Positions 38,750 to 48,138 are shown, counted from the stretch's first letter. The stretch: 64,000 nucleotides of DNA from JAHFDS01 sp964593795 (GCA_964593795.1 CAZQJC010000282.1:1-64000), one strand, 5' to 3'. The notes: generated by a model not told the origin, from the letters alone. Program-made: numbers and translations.

Positions 38750-39604
38750 ATGTCCTCCTCCTCGCGCGCAGTCCGAGCCCTGCTCCTGCTCACTCCCCTC
38801 GCCCTCGCGCCCGCGTGCGACGCCGGCCCTGGAGAGGAGGCCGTCGCACCGACAGACCCCCCGGGCGCCGCCGGCGGCAAGGCCGACTCGCCCGACCCGT
38901 ACCTCGTCATCGGCCGCACGCCGACGTTCCTCAAGCAGCGCCTCGTGGACGGGCGCGGTGCACCGGTGATGGCCGTCGACCTGCCGGACGACGAGAAGTG
39001 CGCGCTCGAGCCCGGACAGCGCCTCGCCCTCCGCGCGGCCCCCGCCTACGCCGACGACCACCTGCTCGTCGAGCTCGCCGAGCCCGTGGCCGACTGCGCG
39101 CTCCTGCGCGGCTACGTCTACCGGCCACACGTCGCCCAGCAGAGCGGCGCCACCCCGGGCGGCTGTCGCGCCGAGATGGGCGCGCGGAGCTGCGCGCTCC
39201 TCGGGATGCTGGCGTGGTCCGAGGGCACGGGCGAGCGCTACGACATCACCTTCGGATATCACTCCTTCTCGAGCTTCGCCGACCACCCGCGGCGCACGTA
39301 CTGCTCGGGCGGCCACTGCTCCGACGCCGCGGGGCGGTACCAGTTCCTGTCGACCACCTGGGACGGGGCGCGGCGCACCCTCGGCCTTCCGAGCTTCGAG
39401 CCCGCCGCCCAGGACCGCGCGGCCCTGTACCTCATCCGCCAGCGCGGCGTGGACGCGGAGTCCATCGGCTCCTTCGACCAGTTCGCGCGCGCGATCTCGC
39501 GGCTCGGCCTGGAGTGGGCCTCGCTGCCCGGCAGCCCCTACGGACAGCCCGCGCACACCCTCTCCGAGTGCTACCGCGAGTACCTCCGGCGGCTGGGCTC
39601 GTGA
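38750..39604 (+). CDS. GH104 muramidase (lambda endolysin R-like) lipoprotein
   Basis: This is a 284-residue exported cell-wall enzyme. The signal peptide has lipobox ALAPAC (Cys23), a Pro/Glu linker and the tag AAGGKADSP. The C-terminal half matches phage lambda R-type lytic transglycosylases: MLAWSEGT with the catalytic Glu, ADHPRR, AAGRYQFLSTTWDGA, SFEPAAQDRAALYLI and WASLPGSPYGQ. It is unusual as a chromosomal lipoprotein rather than a phage lysin. I prefer the ATG at 38750; an in-frame TTG lies 18 bases earlier. A role in wall remodelling or attack on other bacteria is inference. Confidence 0.85.
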   Translation: MSSSSRAVRALLLLTPLALAPACDAGPGEEAVAPTDPPGAAGGKADSPDPYLVIGRTPTFLKQRLVDGRGAPVMAVDLPDDEKCALEPGQRLALRAAPAYADDHLLVELAEPVADCALLRGYVYRPHVAQQSGATPGGCRAEMGARSCALLGMLAWSEGTGERYDITFGYHSFSSFADHPRRTYCSGGHCSDAAGRYQFLSTTWDGARRTLGLPSFEPAAQDRAALYLIRQRGVDAESIGSFDQFARAISRLGLEWASLPGSPYGQPAHTLSECYREYLRRLGS

Positions 39605-39754
39605 GTCCTGGCTTGCCGCGAGGCGCTGAAGGCGGTGCAGGCCTCCCGAGCAAGGACCCGCCCGGACCGGCGCGTCTGATCTGAAGTACGCTGGGCCGAT
39701 GTGGAGCGCGGGCCGCACCTCCCGAGCGCGGCACAGTGAATCGGGCCTCGCGGC

Positions 39755-42700
39755 GTGACCCCCAGCGACGCGACCGCCCTCGAGGAGACCGCCGGGATCA
39801 CCGCCCTGTTTCCGCGGAACCCGCGCTTCCGCTGCGAGCGTGTGCTCGGCGAGGGCGGGATGGGCGTCGTCTTCGAGGCCTTCGATCACGAGCGCGGCCT
39901 GCCGGTGGCGCTCAAGACCCTGCGTGACGCGCGCGCCCGCCTCGTGCTGCGCTTCAAGCAGGAGTTCCGCTCGCTGGCCGGCGTCGTGCACGAGAACCTG
40001 ATCGCCTTTCACGACCTGTTCGCCGAGGGGGGGCAGGTCTACTTCACGATGGAGCTCGTGCGGGGAACGCCGTTCCGAGCCTGGGTCACCGGCGAGCGGC
40101 CGCGCGGCGCCGGTGCGGAGAGCCCCACCGCGGCGACCAACCTGCTGCCGGGCTCAATTCCCGCGGGCGAGCTCGGAGGCCTCGACGTCGCCGGTCTCGC
40201 ACGGCTCCGGATCGGCCTGCGCGGGCTCGTGCAAGGTGTGTCGGCGGTGCACCAGGCGGGCATGCTGCACCGCGATCTCAAGCCGTCGAACGTGCTCGTG
40301 ACGGACGAGGGACGCGTGGTCGTCCTCGATTTCGGCCTGGTCACGGAGGTCTCGCGCGAGAAGGTGGCCACGGGCGATCGCCCGCTCGAAGGCACGATCG
40401 ATTACATGTCGCCCGAGCAAGGGGCGCGCATGGCGCTCGGCCCGGCCTCGGACTGGTACCAGGTCGGCGTGATGCTCTACGAGAGCCTGACCGGTCGGCT
40501 CCCCTTCCTCGGCGACACCGTCGACGTCCTCATGGACCGGCAGCGCTTCGAGCCGCCTCCGCCGAGCCAGCTGGTCGCGGGGGTGCCCGAGGATCTCGAC
40601 GTGCTGTGCATGGAGCTGCTCCGCCGGAACCCGGCCGCGCGCCCGGACAGGCTGGAGCTGCTGCGCCGCCTGGGCTGCGTCGCGACCGCGCTCACGGCGA
40701 CGGGCTCGCGCACGCGTTCTCGCCTCGAGGGAGGAGCGCTCGTCGGTCGGGAGCGCCACCTGGCCGCGCTCGGCGCTGCCGCCGACGCGGCGATCGCCGG
40801 GCGCAGCGTGGTGTGCGAGGTGCACGGCAACTCGGGCTCGGGCAAGAGCGCACTCGCCGCGCATTTCCTTTCGGAGATCGGCGGCCGCCCCAGCGTGCTC
40901 ACGTTCTCGAGCCGGTGCTACGAGCAGGAGGCGGTGCCGTTCAAGGCGGTGGACGGCCTGATGGATGGGCTGAGCCAGCACCTGGCCGCCCTCCCCGCGA
41001 GGGAGCAGGTGCGGTTCATGCCGCGGGACATCGGCCTTTTGGCGCGCATGTTCCCGGTGCTCCGCGAGATCGAGGCCGTCGCGCAATGGCCGGCGCGCAG
41101 CTGGGAGCTGGCCGATCCGCAGGAGGAGCGCCGCCGCGCGTTCCGTGCCGTCAAGGAGCTCCTGGATCGCCTCGCCAGCTTGCATCAGATCGTGATCGCC
41201 CTCGACGATCTGCAGTGGGGCGATACCGACAGCGCTGAGCTGCTGGCGGCCGTGCTCGGCCCGCCCGACCCGCCGCCCCTGCTGCTCCTCTTCTGCTTCC
41301 GCACCGAGGACCGAGAGCACAGCCTCTGCATCCGGCGCCTCGGCCAGGTCCTGGCCGGCCTCGACGTGGACCGCCGCGAGATCTCGGTGGGACCGCTGTC
41401 GGGCGAGGAGGCGCGCGGCCTCGCGCTCTCGCTGCTCGGGGGGACGACGCCCGCGAGCCAGGATCCCATCCAGGAGATGGTCCGCGAGGCCGGCGGGAAC
41501 CCGTTCTTCCTCGCAGAGCTGGTGCGCCACTACCAGGATCACCCCGACGCCCTCCACGCGCTGGTTCCGCTCGCCGAGATGCTCACCGCACGCTTGCGCC
41601 GGCTGCCCGAGGACGCGGGGCGTCTCCTGGCCGCGGTCGCGCTCGCCGGCCGCCCCATCCCGATCCCGCTCGTGCTCCGAGCGGCGGAGGTCCGCGACTC
41701 GAGCACACTGGCGCTCCTCAAGGCGGGGAGCCTGGTGCGCACCCGGCGCGCGGGCGAGGACGAGGTCGAGTGCTACCACGACCGCATCCGGGAGACCGTC
41801 CTCGCGCTCCTTGAGCCCGAGCAGAAGCGGCAGCTGCATGCGCGCCTCGGCGCCGTGCTCGCGACGCGCCCCGACGAGGATCCGGAGGTGCTCACGACGC
41901 ACTTCCTCGAGGCCGGCGACCTCGCGCGCGCCGCCGACTACGCGGTCAAGGCCGCCACCCGCGCCGAGATCGCGCTGGCGTTCGATCGCGCCATCCACTT
42001 CTACCAGCTCGCGCTCTCGCTCCCGCAGGCCAGCGAGGAGGACGCGCGCAAGCTGCACGCGCGTCTGGGGGAGTCCTTCAGGAACGCCGGGCTCGGGGAG
42101 GAGGCCGCCCGAGAGTTCGAGCTAGCGGCCCAGGGGGCGACGGCGGCCGAGGCGCTCGAGCTGCGAAGGAAGGCGGCCGAGCAGCTGCTGCGGAGCGGTC
42201 GCATGGACGACGGCCTCGTCGCGATCCAGACCGTGCTGTCCTCAGTCGGACTGCGCCTGCCGACCACGTCGAGGCAGGGGCTCGCCTTCCTGCTGCTCCA
42301 GCGCGCACGCCTCTGGGCGCGCGGCCTCCGCTTCGTCGAGCGCGACCCGTCCCAGGTGTCGCCGGAAGAGCGCACCCGGATCGACGTGTGCTGGTCCGTG
42401 AGCGCGGGCCTTTCGATGGTGGATTCGATGCGCGGCATCGACTTCGCCACCCGGCACCTGCTCCTCGCGCTGCGCTCGGGGGACCCTGCGCGGATCGCCC
42501 GCGCCTTCGCGCTCGAGGCCTGCTTCGTCTCGAGCGAGGGCGCGTCGGCGCATCGGCGGGTCGATCGGCTGCTCGCGAAGACGAGGGAGATCGCGGAGCG
42601 GACGCAGGAATGGGAGTCCCTGGCCTGGATCCATCTCGGAGCCGGGGCGACCTCCTTCCTGATGGGGCGCTTCCGGACGGCACACGAGGGCTGCGACCGT

Positions 42701-43525
42701 GCGGAGGCCATGTTCACCGAGCGATGCCTCGGCAAGATCTGGGAGGTCGACAACGCGCGGTACTACGCGCTCTGGAGCCTGATCCTGATGGGCGATCTCC
42801 AGGAGATGTACCGGCGCACGCCCGTCCTGCTCGAGGAGGCGGTCGAACGGGGCAACCTGTTCGCGGCGACCAACCTGCGCACGGGCCTGCCGAACCTCAC
42901 CTGGCTGATGTCGGGGCAACTCGCCGAGGCGCGCTCACAGGTCCGGGAGGCGATGCGGAGCTGGCCCCAGGACAGGTTCCAGATCCAGCATTTCTACGAC
43001 CTCCTGGCCCAGGGCAACATCGATCTCTACGTCGGTGATCCGGCGCCGTCCCACGCCCGCCTGGCCGAGCGCTGGCCTGCGCTGCGGAAGTCCCTGCTGC
43101 TCCGCGTGCAGATCATCCGGCTCATGCTGTGGCACGTGCGTGGCCGGGTCGCGCTCGAGAGCGCTGCGCGGGCGGCGCCGTCGGAGCGCGGGGCGCTTCT
43201 GCGAGCCGTGGAGTCCGACGCGCGGAGGCTGATCCGCGAGCAGGTGCCCTACGGCGTTGGCCTCGGGCTGCTCCTCCGGGCCGGCGCCGCGCGCGTGCGG
43301 GGCGACCTCGAGGGCGCCCGCGCAGGCCTCGAGCAGGCCGCCGCGACGCTGGAGGCCGCCGAGGTGGGCCTCTTCCTCGCTCCGCTGTGGCGGTGGCAGG
43401 GCGAGCTCCTCGGCGGAGACGAGGGCCGAGCGCTCTGCGCGCGGTCCGCCGCCTGGATGCAGGAGCGTGGCGTGCACCAGCCGGAGCGCGTGGCCACCAT
43501 GCTCGTTCCGGGGTTCTCGAGGTAG
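39755..43525 (+). CDS. Ser/Thr kinase fused to AAA ATPase and TPR-like region
   Basis: This is a 1256-residue cytoplasmic protein. The Hanks kinase (about 25-300) shows GEGGMGVVFEAF, VALKTL, HRDLKPSNVLV, DFGLV and YMSPEQG. The ATPase begins near 325 with GRERHLAALG, Walker A GNSGSGKSALAAHFL and Walker B IVIALDDLQWGD. Helical repeats fill the rest to VATMLVPGFSR. The kinase-ATPase-TPR layout is common in myxobacteria. It is a paralogue of the kinase-less ATPase at 24083. It starts at a GTG and converges on the next gene, with 15 bases between the stops. Confidence 0.85.
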   Translation: MTPSDATALEETAGITALFPRNPRFRCERVLGEGGMGVVFEAFDHERGLPVALKTLRDARARLVLRFKQEFRSLAGVVHENLIAFHDLFAEGGQVYFTMELVRGTPFRAWVTGERPRGAGAESPTAATNLLPGSIPAGELGGLDVAGLARLRIGLRGLVQGVSAVHQAGMLHRDLKPSNVLVTDEGRVVVLDFGLVTEVSREKVATGDRPLEGTIDYMSPEQGARMALGPASDWYQVGVMLYESLTGRLPFLGDTVDVLMDRQRFEPPPPSQLVAGVPEDLDVLCMELLRRNPAARPDRLELLRRLGCVATALTATGSRTRSRLEGGALVGRERHLAALGAAADAAIAGRSVVCEVHGNSGSGKSALAAHFLSEIGGRPSVLTFSSRCYEQEAVPFKAVDGLMDGLSQHLAALPAREQVRFMPRDIGLLARMFPVLREIEAVAQWPARSWELADPQEERRRAFRAVKELLDRLASLHQIVIALDDLQWGDTDSAELLAAVLGPPDPPPLLLLFCFRTEDREHSLCIRRLGQVLAGLDVDRREISVGPLSGEEARGLALSLLGGTTPASQDPIQEMVREAGGNPFFLAELVRHYQDHPDALHALVPLAEMLTARLRRLPEDAGRLLAAVALAGRPIPIPLVLRAAEVRDSSTLALLKAGSLVRTRRAGEDEVECYHDRIRETVLALLEPEQKRQLHARLGAVLATRPDEDPEVLTTHFLEAGDLARAADYAVKAATRAEIALAFDRAIHFYQLALSLPQASEEDARKLHARLGESFRNAGLGEEAAREFELAAQGATAAEALELRRKAAEQLLRSGRMDDGLVAIQTVLSSVGLRLPTTSRQGLAFLLLQRARLWARGLRFVERDPSQVSPEERTRIDVCWSVSAGLSMVDSMRGIDFATRHLLLALRSGDPARIARAFALEACFVSSEGASAHRRVDRLLAKTREIAERTQEWESLAWIHLGAGATSFLMGRFRTAHEGCDRAEAMFTERCLGKIWEVDNARYYALWSLILMGDLQEMYRRTPVLLEEAVERGNLFAATNLRTGLPNLTWLMSGQLAEARSQVREAMRSWPQDRFQIQHFYDLLAQGNIDLYVGDPAPSHARLAERWPALRKSLLLRVQIIRLMLWHVRGRVALESAARAAPSERGALLRAVESDARRLIREQVPYGVGLGLLLRAGAARVRGDLEGARAGLEQAAATLEAAEVGLFLAPLWRWQGELLGGDEGRALCARSAAWMQERGVHQPERVATMLVPGFSR

Positions 43526-43540
43526 TCCGGGCGAGGCCCG

Positions 43541-45499
43541 CTACCCCGGGCTCGGGTGGCCGTCGAGGCGCATCTGGAAGATGAAGTAGGTCGGATTGCA
43601 GAAGCCCTTCGAGCGCGGCGTCGTCGAGACGGATCCCGATAGCGGCTCGAGGCGCTGGCACATGTAGTCCTCGCGGCAGGGGTTCTCGGCGTCGCAAGCC
43701 TGGCGTGGCGCCGGGCGGACCGCGCCCTGCACGCACGCCGCGAAGTTGCCGCTGGCCGCGCACGCGTCGAACGCCGCCCCGCCGCCGAGGGCGCAGATCT
43801 CGTTCGGGCCGTTCATGGTCCCGAGGCCGCCGGCGCAGCTGGCGACGCACATGCCCGCGGGCGTGCCCTCCTCGGGCGGCAGGCACGAGAGGCCAGAGGG
43901 ACAGCCGAGGTCGTGGACCGACAGCCGATCGGCGCGCGGGCTCGCGCCGTCGCTCATGGCGCCCGCCAGGCACGGCTGGCCGGCAAAGCCCGCGCCGCGC
44001 GGCATGCACACGCCGAGGTCGATCGGGGCGCGTTCGTTTCGCGCCAGCACCGTGCAGGTGGCGTCGCCCGCGCACGACCAGCCGCGCCGGAAGTGACGCG
44101 CGGCCTCCGCGGGCAGGCAGTGCGTGCCCAGCGTGGCGGCCTTGCCGGCCGCCGGCTCGAAGGACATCGGGCGGTCGCGGCGCGTGGGCGAGCCCTCGAA
44201 GAGCGCATAGGCGTAGCTCGAGCGGCGCGGCTGATCTGCGAGGTAGTGCGGCGACGCGTGGACGCGCAGCGCGTTGAGCGGGTGGATACGCGAGCCACGC
44301 TCGGCGCCGAGCAGGTGGAAGCCCGCGACGGAGCGGCCTTGGTGACAGCCGTTGCAGGTCATGTCGTCGAGGCGGAACAGCAGCGCCTCGGGCGACGCGA
44401 CGAGCGAGGTCCCCGATAGCGGCGCATCGCGGAGCTCGGCGGGCTCGAAGAGCTGCGAAAAGGGCTTGTTGGCCAGCCGCGACGAGCCGAAAGTCGTGAA
44501 CGAGCTGACCTTCTGCGCGAGGAACTTCTCGGGGACGAGGGCCGTGCCCTGGTCGATCGCCGCGACGTTGGCGCGGATCCACGCGGCCAGCTCCGCGCGC
44601 AGGCCCACGTCGGCCCGGAGGCGCGGGACGTCGGGCGTGTTCTCGAGCCGCTTGAGCTGGAGCGCCCCGCCGGCGAGATCGTAGACGCGCAGGAAGTACT
44701 CGGCCTGGCCGCCCATGTCGGTCTGGTTCTCCGAGGGCACGCGGACCACCTGGGCGTTGACCTCGAGCTGCTTGAAGCGGAGCTTGCCGAGATCGAGCGC
44801 GCCGGCGCGGAGGAACTGCACGAAGGCGTCGGCCGACAGATCGCGATCGACGTGCCACTTGCGGATGGCCTGCTTGCAGTCCGCGCTGGGATCGACGTAG
44901 ACGACGTTGAAGAAGAGCGGCATGCGCGAGAACGTGGGGACGGCCTGGTCGGCCTTGACGTACGCGAGGCGGTAGACGAAGCGGACCTCGCCGCACTCGC
45001 CGTGGAAGTCGCGCCGGTCCATCCGCTGGACCACGCCCACGAGGTCGAAGCTCGCGTACCGGGAGCGGAGCCAGCCTGTGTCGAACACGCGGTTCTGTCC
45101 GTCGATCACGCGAGGGGTCAGGCTGGGCTCGCGCTCGCGCAGCGCGCGCACGTCGGCCTCGAGCGCCCAGACGAGCTGCTTGTAGAAGGAGGACTCGGCG
45201 ACGAGCGCGTCGTTCCTGGGCTGGCCGCGGGTGCCGAGCAGGTTGGCCAGGTGGTAGCCCTCCGTCTCGAGCCGGGCGAGCAGCTCCGGCTGCACGAGCT
45301 CGGTCAGGATCTTGCCCTTGCGGGGCGGCGCGATCGGTTCGTCGCGGCCGCCGGGGGTGAGGCCGTCGGCCTTTCCGCCCGCGTCTCCAGCACCCTCGGT
45401 CGACGAGGTCTCGGTGGGGGGCTCCACGCCGCAGGCGCCGAGGAGCAAGCCGGCGAGGACGAGCGCGCCGGGGGTCGGGTTCCTCTTCGTGGCGAACAT
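43541..45499 (-). CDS. GKAD-tagged lipoprotein with one c-type heme motif
   Basis: This is a 652-residue predicted lipoprotein: lipobox LLLGAC (Cys23), a Thr/Ser/Glu linker and tag DAGGKADGLTPGG. One heme-c motif CNGCHQ lies near residue 395, within a region resembling myxobacterial cytochrome-like proteins of unknown role. The C-terminal 200 residues are Cys-rich (for example CPSGLSCLPPEEGTPAGMCV) and probably disulfide-bonded. I chose the ATG at 45499; the frame stays open to 45880, but the upstream part crosses repeats and a gene fragment. A redox or electron-transfer role is likely; the partner is unknown. Confidence 0.7.
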   Translation of the reverse strand: MFATKRNPTPGALVLAGLLLGACGVEPPTETSSTEGAGDAGGKADGLTPGGRDEPIAPPRKGKILTELVQPELLARLETEGYHLANLLGTRGQPRNDALVAESSFYKQLVWALEADVRALREREPSLTPRVIDGQNRVFDTGWLRSRYASFDLVGVVQRMDRRDFHGECGEVRFVYRLAYVKADQAVPTFSRMPLFFNVVYVDPSADCKQAIRKWHVDRDLSADAFVQFLRAGALDLGKLRFKQLEVNAQVVRVPSENQTDMGGQAEYFLRVYDLAGGALQLKRLENTPDVPRLRADVGLRAELAAWIRANVAAIDQGTALVPEKFLAQKVSSFTTFGSSRLANKPFSQLFEPAELRDAPLSGTSLVASPEALLFRLDDMTCNGCHQGRSVAGFHLLGAERGSRIHPLNALRVHASPHYLADQPRRSSYAYALFEGSPTRRDRPMSFEPAAGKAATLGTHCLPAEAARHFRRGWSCAGDATCTVLARNERAPIDLGVCMPRGAGFAGQPCLAGAMSDGASPRADRLSVHDLGCPSGLSCLPPEEGTPAGMCVASCAGGLGTMNGPNEICALGGGAAFDACAASGNFAACVQGAVRPAPRQACDAENPCREDYMCQRLEPLSGSVSTTPRSKGFCNPTYFIFQMRLDGHPSPG

Positions 45500-45579
45500 G
45501 ATGGGGGACAAGAGCAAATGCTTGGCCAGCGCGCGACCGAGCCAAGTGACTGACAGGACCGAGCTCCGCGCGAGGTGCT

Positions 45580-45596
45580 GTCGCACCGGACGCGAC
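45580..45596. promoter_or_regulatory. GTCGC-N7-GCGAC palindrome before the cytochrome-like gene
   Basis: GTCGC accggac GCGAC lies 81 bases upstream of the minus-strand start at 45499. A copy with one changed base (GCAAC arm) is at 45650-45666, inside the 122-bp repeat. Read toward the gene, the flanks (CCACC before the palindrome) match those at 63902. Confidence 0.6.
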
Positions 45597-45628
45597 GGTG
45601 GCGAGTCGGGTCCGCGAGGATGCGGCAG

Positions 45629-45751
45629 GCGAGGCCCGCTCCCCCAGCTGTCGCGCCCGACGCAACGGTGCCAGACGCGACGCCTCGTCGGCACGGGCCA
45701 CTTCGCTGCTCGACGGACCGGCACGCTCCCTGCTGAGGAAGCGGCACGACG
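45629..45751. repeat. Dispersed 122-bp intergenic repeat, copy 1
   Basis: From GCGAGGCCCGCTCCCCCAGC to GGAAGCGGCACGACG, this stretch is repeated at 51061-51182 in the same orientation with only a few differences. It contains a one-mismatch version of the GTCGC-N7-GCGAC palindrome. On its right it abuts a truncated gene. Confidence 0.85.
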
Positions 45752-45760
45752 CCCCGTGCG

Positions 45761-45880
45761 TAGGCTTCGAGCTGCGAAGCGCGCGTTGCCGAAGGTCGCC
45801 GCGAAGCCCGCGAGCGCGGCGTACTCGAGCTGCGCGATCACGCGGTGGGGCGCGCCGGCCGGCGCTGTCTGCACGATCAC
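45761..45880 (-). pseudogene. N-terminal fragment of a DUF3891-like protein
   Basis: Starting at a GTG at 45880, about 40 residues (IVQTAPAGAPHRVIAQLEYA followed by ALAGFAATFGNARF) look like the beginning of a DUF3891-type protein. Resemblance ends near 45761, ten bases from the 122-bp repeat. The start overlaps the stop of the upstream fragment by four bases (GTGA), so both are relics of one operon. The frame happens to stay open into the cytochrome-like gene. Confidence 0.45.
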
Positions 45881-46032
45881 GGTCGCACCACGCGCACGAA
45901 GTCCTGCACCTGGAACAGGTGCGTCCGGCCCTGCCGCACCCTGTGCGTCAGGATCCGGCGCGTGTCGGGGTCGAGGAAGTAGTGGTTGTCGTAGACGGTG
46001 GTGTTCGAGACCGCGCTCTCGATCGTAGCAAG
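45877..46032 (-). pseudogene. C-terminal fragment of an unidentified protein
   Basis: One frame encodes SNTTVYDNHYFLDPDTRRIL and then THRVRQGRTHLFQVQDFVRV before a TGA at 45877-45879. The sequence is strongly protein-like but has no start. An in-frame TAG lies just upstream near 46040, and the region beyond is the MITE-like element. It is a relic of a gene whose 5' part is gone. Confidence 0.45.
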
Positions 46033-46109
46033 TGAAAGGTTCTACGCATCGAGTGCCGCAGCGCGCCGGCCACGCGCGTCATTGAACGGGCGGCGGAGGC
46101 TCGACCGAG

Positions 46110-46365
46110 GTACCTCGCCACAGAGAAGATGACCGGTTGACGGGCTGGCCAGCGTTGCGGCGAGGCGAGCACGGGCTCGCGAAGGTTGCGGCGAGGCGAG
46201 CGGCAGCGAGCGCAAGGGCGTAGCGACGCGGAGCGGAGCGAAGACGCAGGGGGGGCCCAGTTGGGCTTTGCCCAAGCCGCCTTCCGAGGCGGCCGATCGT
46301 CAACCAGCTAGTACCTCGCCGGGCACGGCGTTCGCCAACCGATCAAATCCACTGTGGCGAGGTAC
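46110..46365. mobile_element. MITE-like element with 14-bp terminal inverted repeats
   Basis: The ends are exact inverted repeats GTACCTCGCCACAG (46110-46123 and 46352-46365). Inside are a third copy of GTACCTCGCC (46311) forming a 13-bp stem with the right end (46308-46320 with 46356-46368), a TTGGGC-TTT-GCCCAA hairpin at 46261-46275, and a 17-bp direct repeat (46154, 46185). No gene is inside. The right end supplies the last base of the stop codon of the di-heme cytochrome gene. There is no clear target duplication. Confidence 0.5.
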
Positions 46366-47861
46366 TAGTGCGCGAGGAGGTAGTCGAGCACCAGCCGCCG
46401 GTCGGCCTCGGGCGCGTCGCAGCCGAAGGTGTGGCCGCCGGCGCTGTACGGCTGGGCGGTCACGTCGGGCCGCGGCGCGAGGCAGAGCAGCTGCTCGAGC
46501 GAGTCGAGCGAGCCGTTGTGCAGGAAGCGCTTCTGCGCCCATAGGCCGGCCAGGCGCGGCGATTTGAGCTTTCCGGCCAGCATCTCGCCGGGCTGCAGGA
46601 GGATACCGTCGGGGCGGCCGTCCGCGTTGCCGTCGCCCCAGTGGCGCATGGCCTCGTCGGTGCCGATCTCGGCGTAGTCGTAGAGGCGGCGACCGCTGCC
46701 GCGAGGGCCGTCGTGGCACGCGCTGCAACCGAGCGAGGCGAAGCGGGCGCGGCCCTCGGTCACGCGTGCTGCGGGCGGCGGCGCGGGGTTCTCCGGGGCC
46801 CGCAGCGACAGCACGTACTCGACGAGCGGTTCGAGGCGCTCGTCGGGGTAGTCGGCGGCGGCGGGGCCGCCGCCGCCGAGGAGCACGAAGCCGCGCGCAA
46901 AGTCGAGCAGGTCGTTGCTCACGCCGGTCCACCCGAGCCAGGAGCTCGGCAGGCCCTCGCGCTCCTTCTCGGCCCGGTCCGGCAGCGCCCACAGCGAGGA
47001 GATCTTGCTGACCGTGTGCACGCCGTCGTCGGGCAAGGGCGCGATGAGGAAGTCCATCGTGCCGGAGCGCCAACCGGCGTACTCGGCCTCGACCGGCGCC
47101 GACAGGAGCGGCGCCATGCCGCCGCTGCCGAGAGCGCCGAGCAGGGGGGCGAGCCGCGCGAACAGGTTTTGGGCGATGGCGGGGTCCTGGTCCATGCGGT
47201 CGCGCAGCGGCTTGACCACCGCGATCGCCTCGGGCGCGTGCTGCGCCGGGTCCGCGCCCGGGATCGACAACATCGCGGTGAGGAAGATCTGCAGGCTCAT
47301 GCGGCCGTAGTCGTAGTCGTGGTTCGGGGCGCCAACCGCGTAGCGCCCGTCGGGCAGGCGGCCGAAGTGGCAGCTCGCGCAGCCGAACGCGCGCGAGTCG
47401 ACCTGGCCTCCGAGCTTGGCGCCGACCGGGAGCCCGAGCGGGAACCCCTCGGGGGAGGTCGGATCAGCGATCATGCCGGTCCCGGAGAAGCCTCGGCCCA
47501 CCTCGGCCGGGAAGCTCGCGAGCAGCCACTCGACGAGCGCCGTCGGCGCGCCGACGTTGCCGAGGGCGTCGTAGAAGAACATCCACTTGCCGCACAGGAG
47601 CTTCTTGCGGCGGTTCGTCGGGTCGGCGCGGAACGCGTCGCAGGCGCCGGCCAGCTGGCCGTGCTCGAGCACCGCATCGAGATCGGCCGACACGTTCACG
47701 AGACCCTCGGAGGTGTCGGGCATCGGGGCGAAGGGATCTGCCGTGGCCCCGGCGGCCCCGGCCGATCCGGCGGCCCCAGCAGCCCCGGCCGACCCGGCCG
47801 ACCCACCGTCGCCGCAAGCGGCGACACTCGCGAGCACGAACAGCAACCACGTACGCCTCAT
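46365..47861 (-). CDS. Di-heme cytochrome c lipoprotein
   Basis: This is a 498-residue lipoprotein with lipobox SVAACG (Cys16) followed by a Gly/Ala/Ser linker (GSAGAAGAAGSAGAAGA). It has two heme motifs, CASCH near residue 160 and CSACH near 385. The segment SPRLAGLWAQKRFLHNGSLD is typical of di-heme oxidases/peroxidases that take electrons from or to small cytochromes. It lacks the GKxD tag. The stop TAG sits on the edge of a MITE-like element. The upstream region contains an AT-rich palindrome (47922-47935). Confidence 0.8.
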   Translation of the reverse strand: MRRTWLLFVLASVAACGDGGSAGSAGAAGAAGSAGAAGATADPFAPMPDTSEGLVNVSADLDAVLEHGQLAGACDAFRADPTNRRKKLLCGKWMFFYDALGNVGAPTALVEWLLASFPAEVGRGFSGTGMIADPTSPEGFPLGLPVGAKLGGQVDSRAFGCASCHFGRLPDGRYAVGAPNHDYDYGRMSLQIFLTAMLSIPGADPAQHAPEAIAVVKPLRDRMDQDPAIAQNLFARLAPLLGALGSGGMAPLLSAPVEAEYAGWRSGTMDFLIAPLPDDGVHTVSKISSLWALPDRAEKEREGLPSSWLGWTGVSNDLLDFARGFVLLGGGGPAAADYPDERLEPLVEYVLSLRAPENPAPPPAARVTEGRARFASLGCSACHDGPRGSGRRLYDYAEIGTDEAMRHWGDGNADGRPDGILLQPGEMLAGKLKSPRLAGLWAQKRFLHNGSLDSLEQLLCLAPRPDVTAQPYSAGGHTFGCDAPEADRRLVLDYLLAH

Positions 47862-47921
47862 GGAGCCCTCCAGCGTGCGGACACTAGCCGGCCCCTCCCG
47901 CCCTCACAACCAGAATATGAA

Positions 47922-47935
47922 GTAGAACGTCCTAC
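47922..47935. promoter_or_regulatory. AT-rich palindrome in the divergent region
   Basis: GTAG-AACGTC-CTAC is a near-perfect inverted repeat within the most AT-rich stretch between the divergent genes at 47861 and 48221. It lies 61 bases before the di-heme cytochrome start. The rest of the 359-base gap holds the GTCGC palindrome nearer the other gene. Confidence 0.35.
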
Positions 47936-48121
47936 ATTCCGTTAACGCGGGGCACCGTCCGCGGCTTGCGGCGGGAGCAGAGGGACTGCTGCGACTCCAC
48001 ACCGTGAACGCGCACGGCTGGTTCAGGCTGGCGACGCGACCGGGCACACCGTCGCACCCACGGCGTCGGCCGAATCCGCGGCCGGGCGGCAGCGGGGCGA
48101 GGCGAAGCAGTCGTCGCCGGT

Positions 48122-48138
48122 GTCGCGCGCCGCGCGAC
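48122..48138. promoter_or_regulatory. GTCGC-N7-GCGAC palindrome before the 48221 gene
   Basis: GTCGC gcgccgc GCGAC; the outer bases T/A extend the pairing. It ends 83 bases before the ATG of the GKAD-tagged lipoprotein. Confidence 0.6.

Noticed and set aside
35161..38934. Minus-strand frame opposite the kinase and GH31 genes
   Set aside because: Shadow translation; the plus-strand kinase and glycosidase motifs are unambiguous.
45500..45880. N-terminal extension of the cytochrome-like lipoprotein to 45880
   Set aside because: It would bury the signal peptide and lipobox 150 residues inside the protein and crosses the 122-bp repeat.
46308..46368. Simple rho-independent terminator for the di-heme cytochrome gene
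   Set aside because: The 13-bp stem has a 35-base loop and no T-tract; better explained as part of the MITE-like element, though termination is not excluded.
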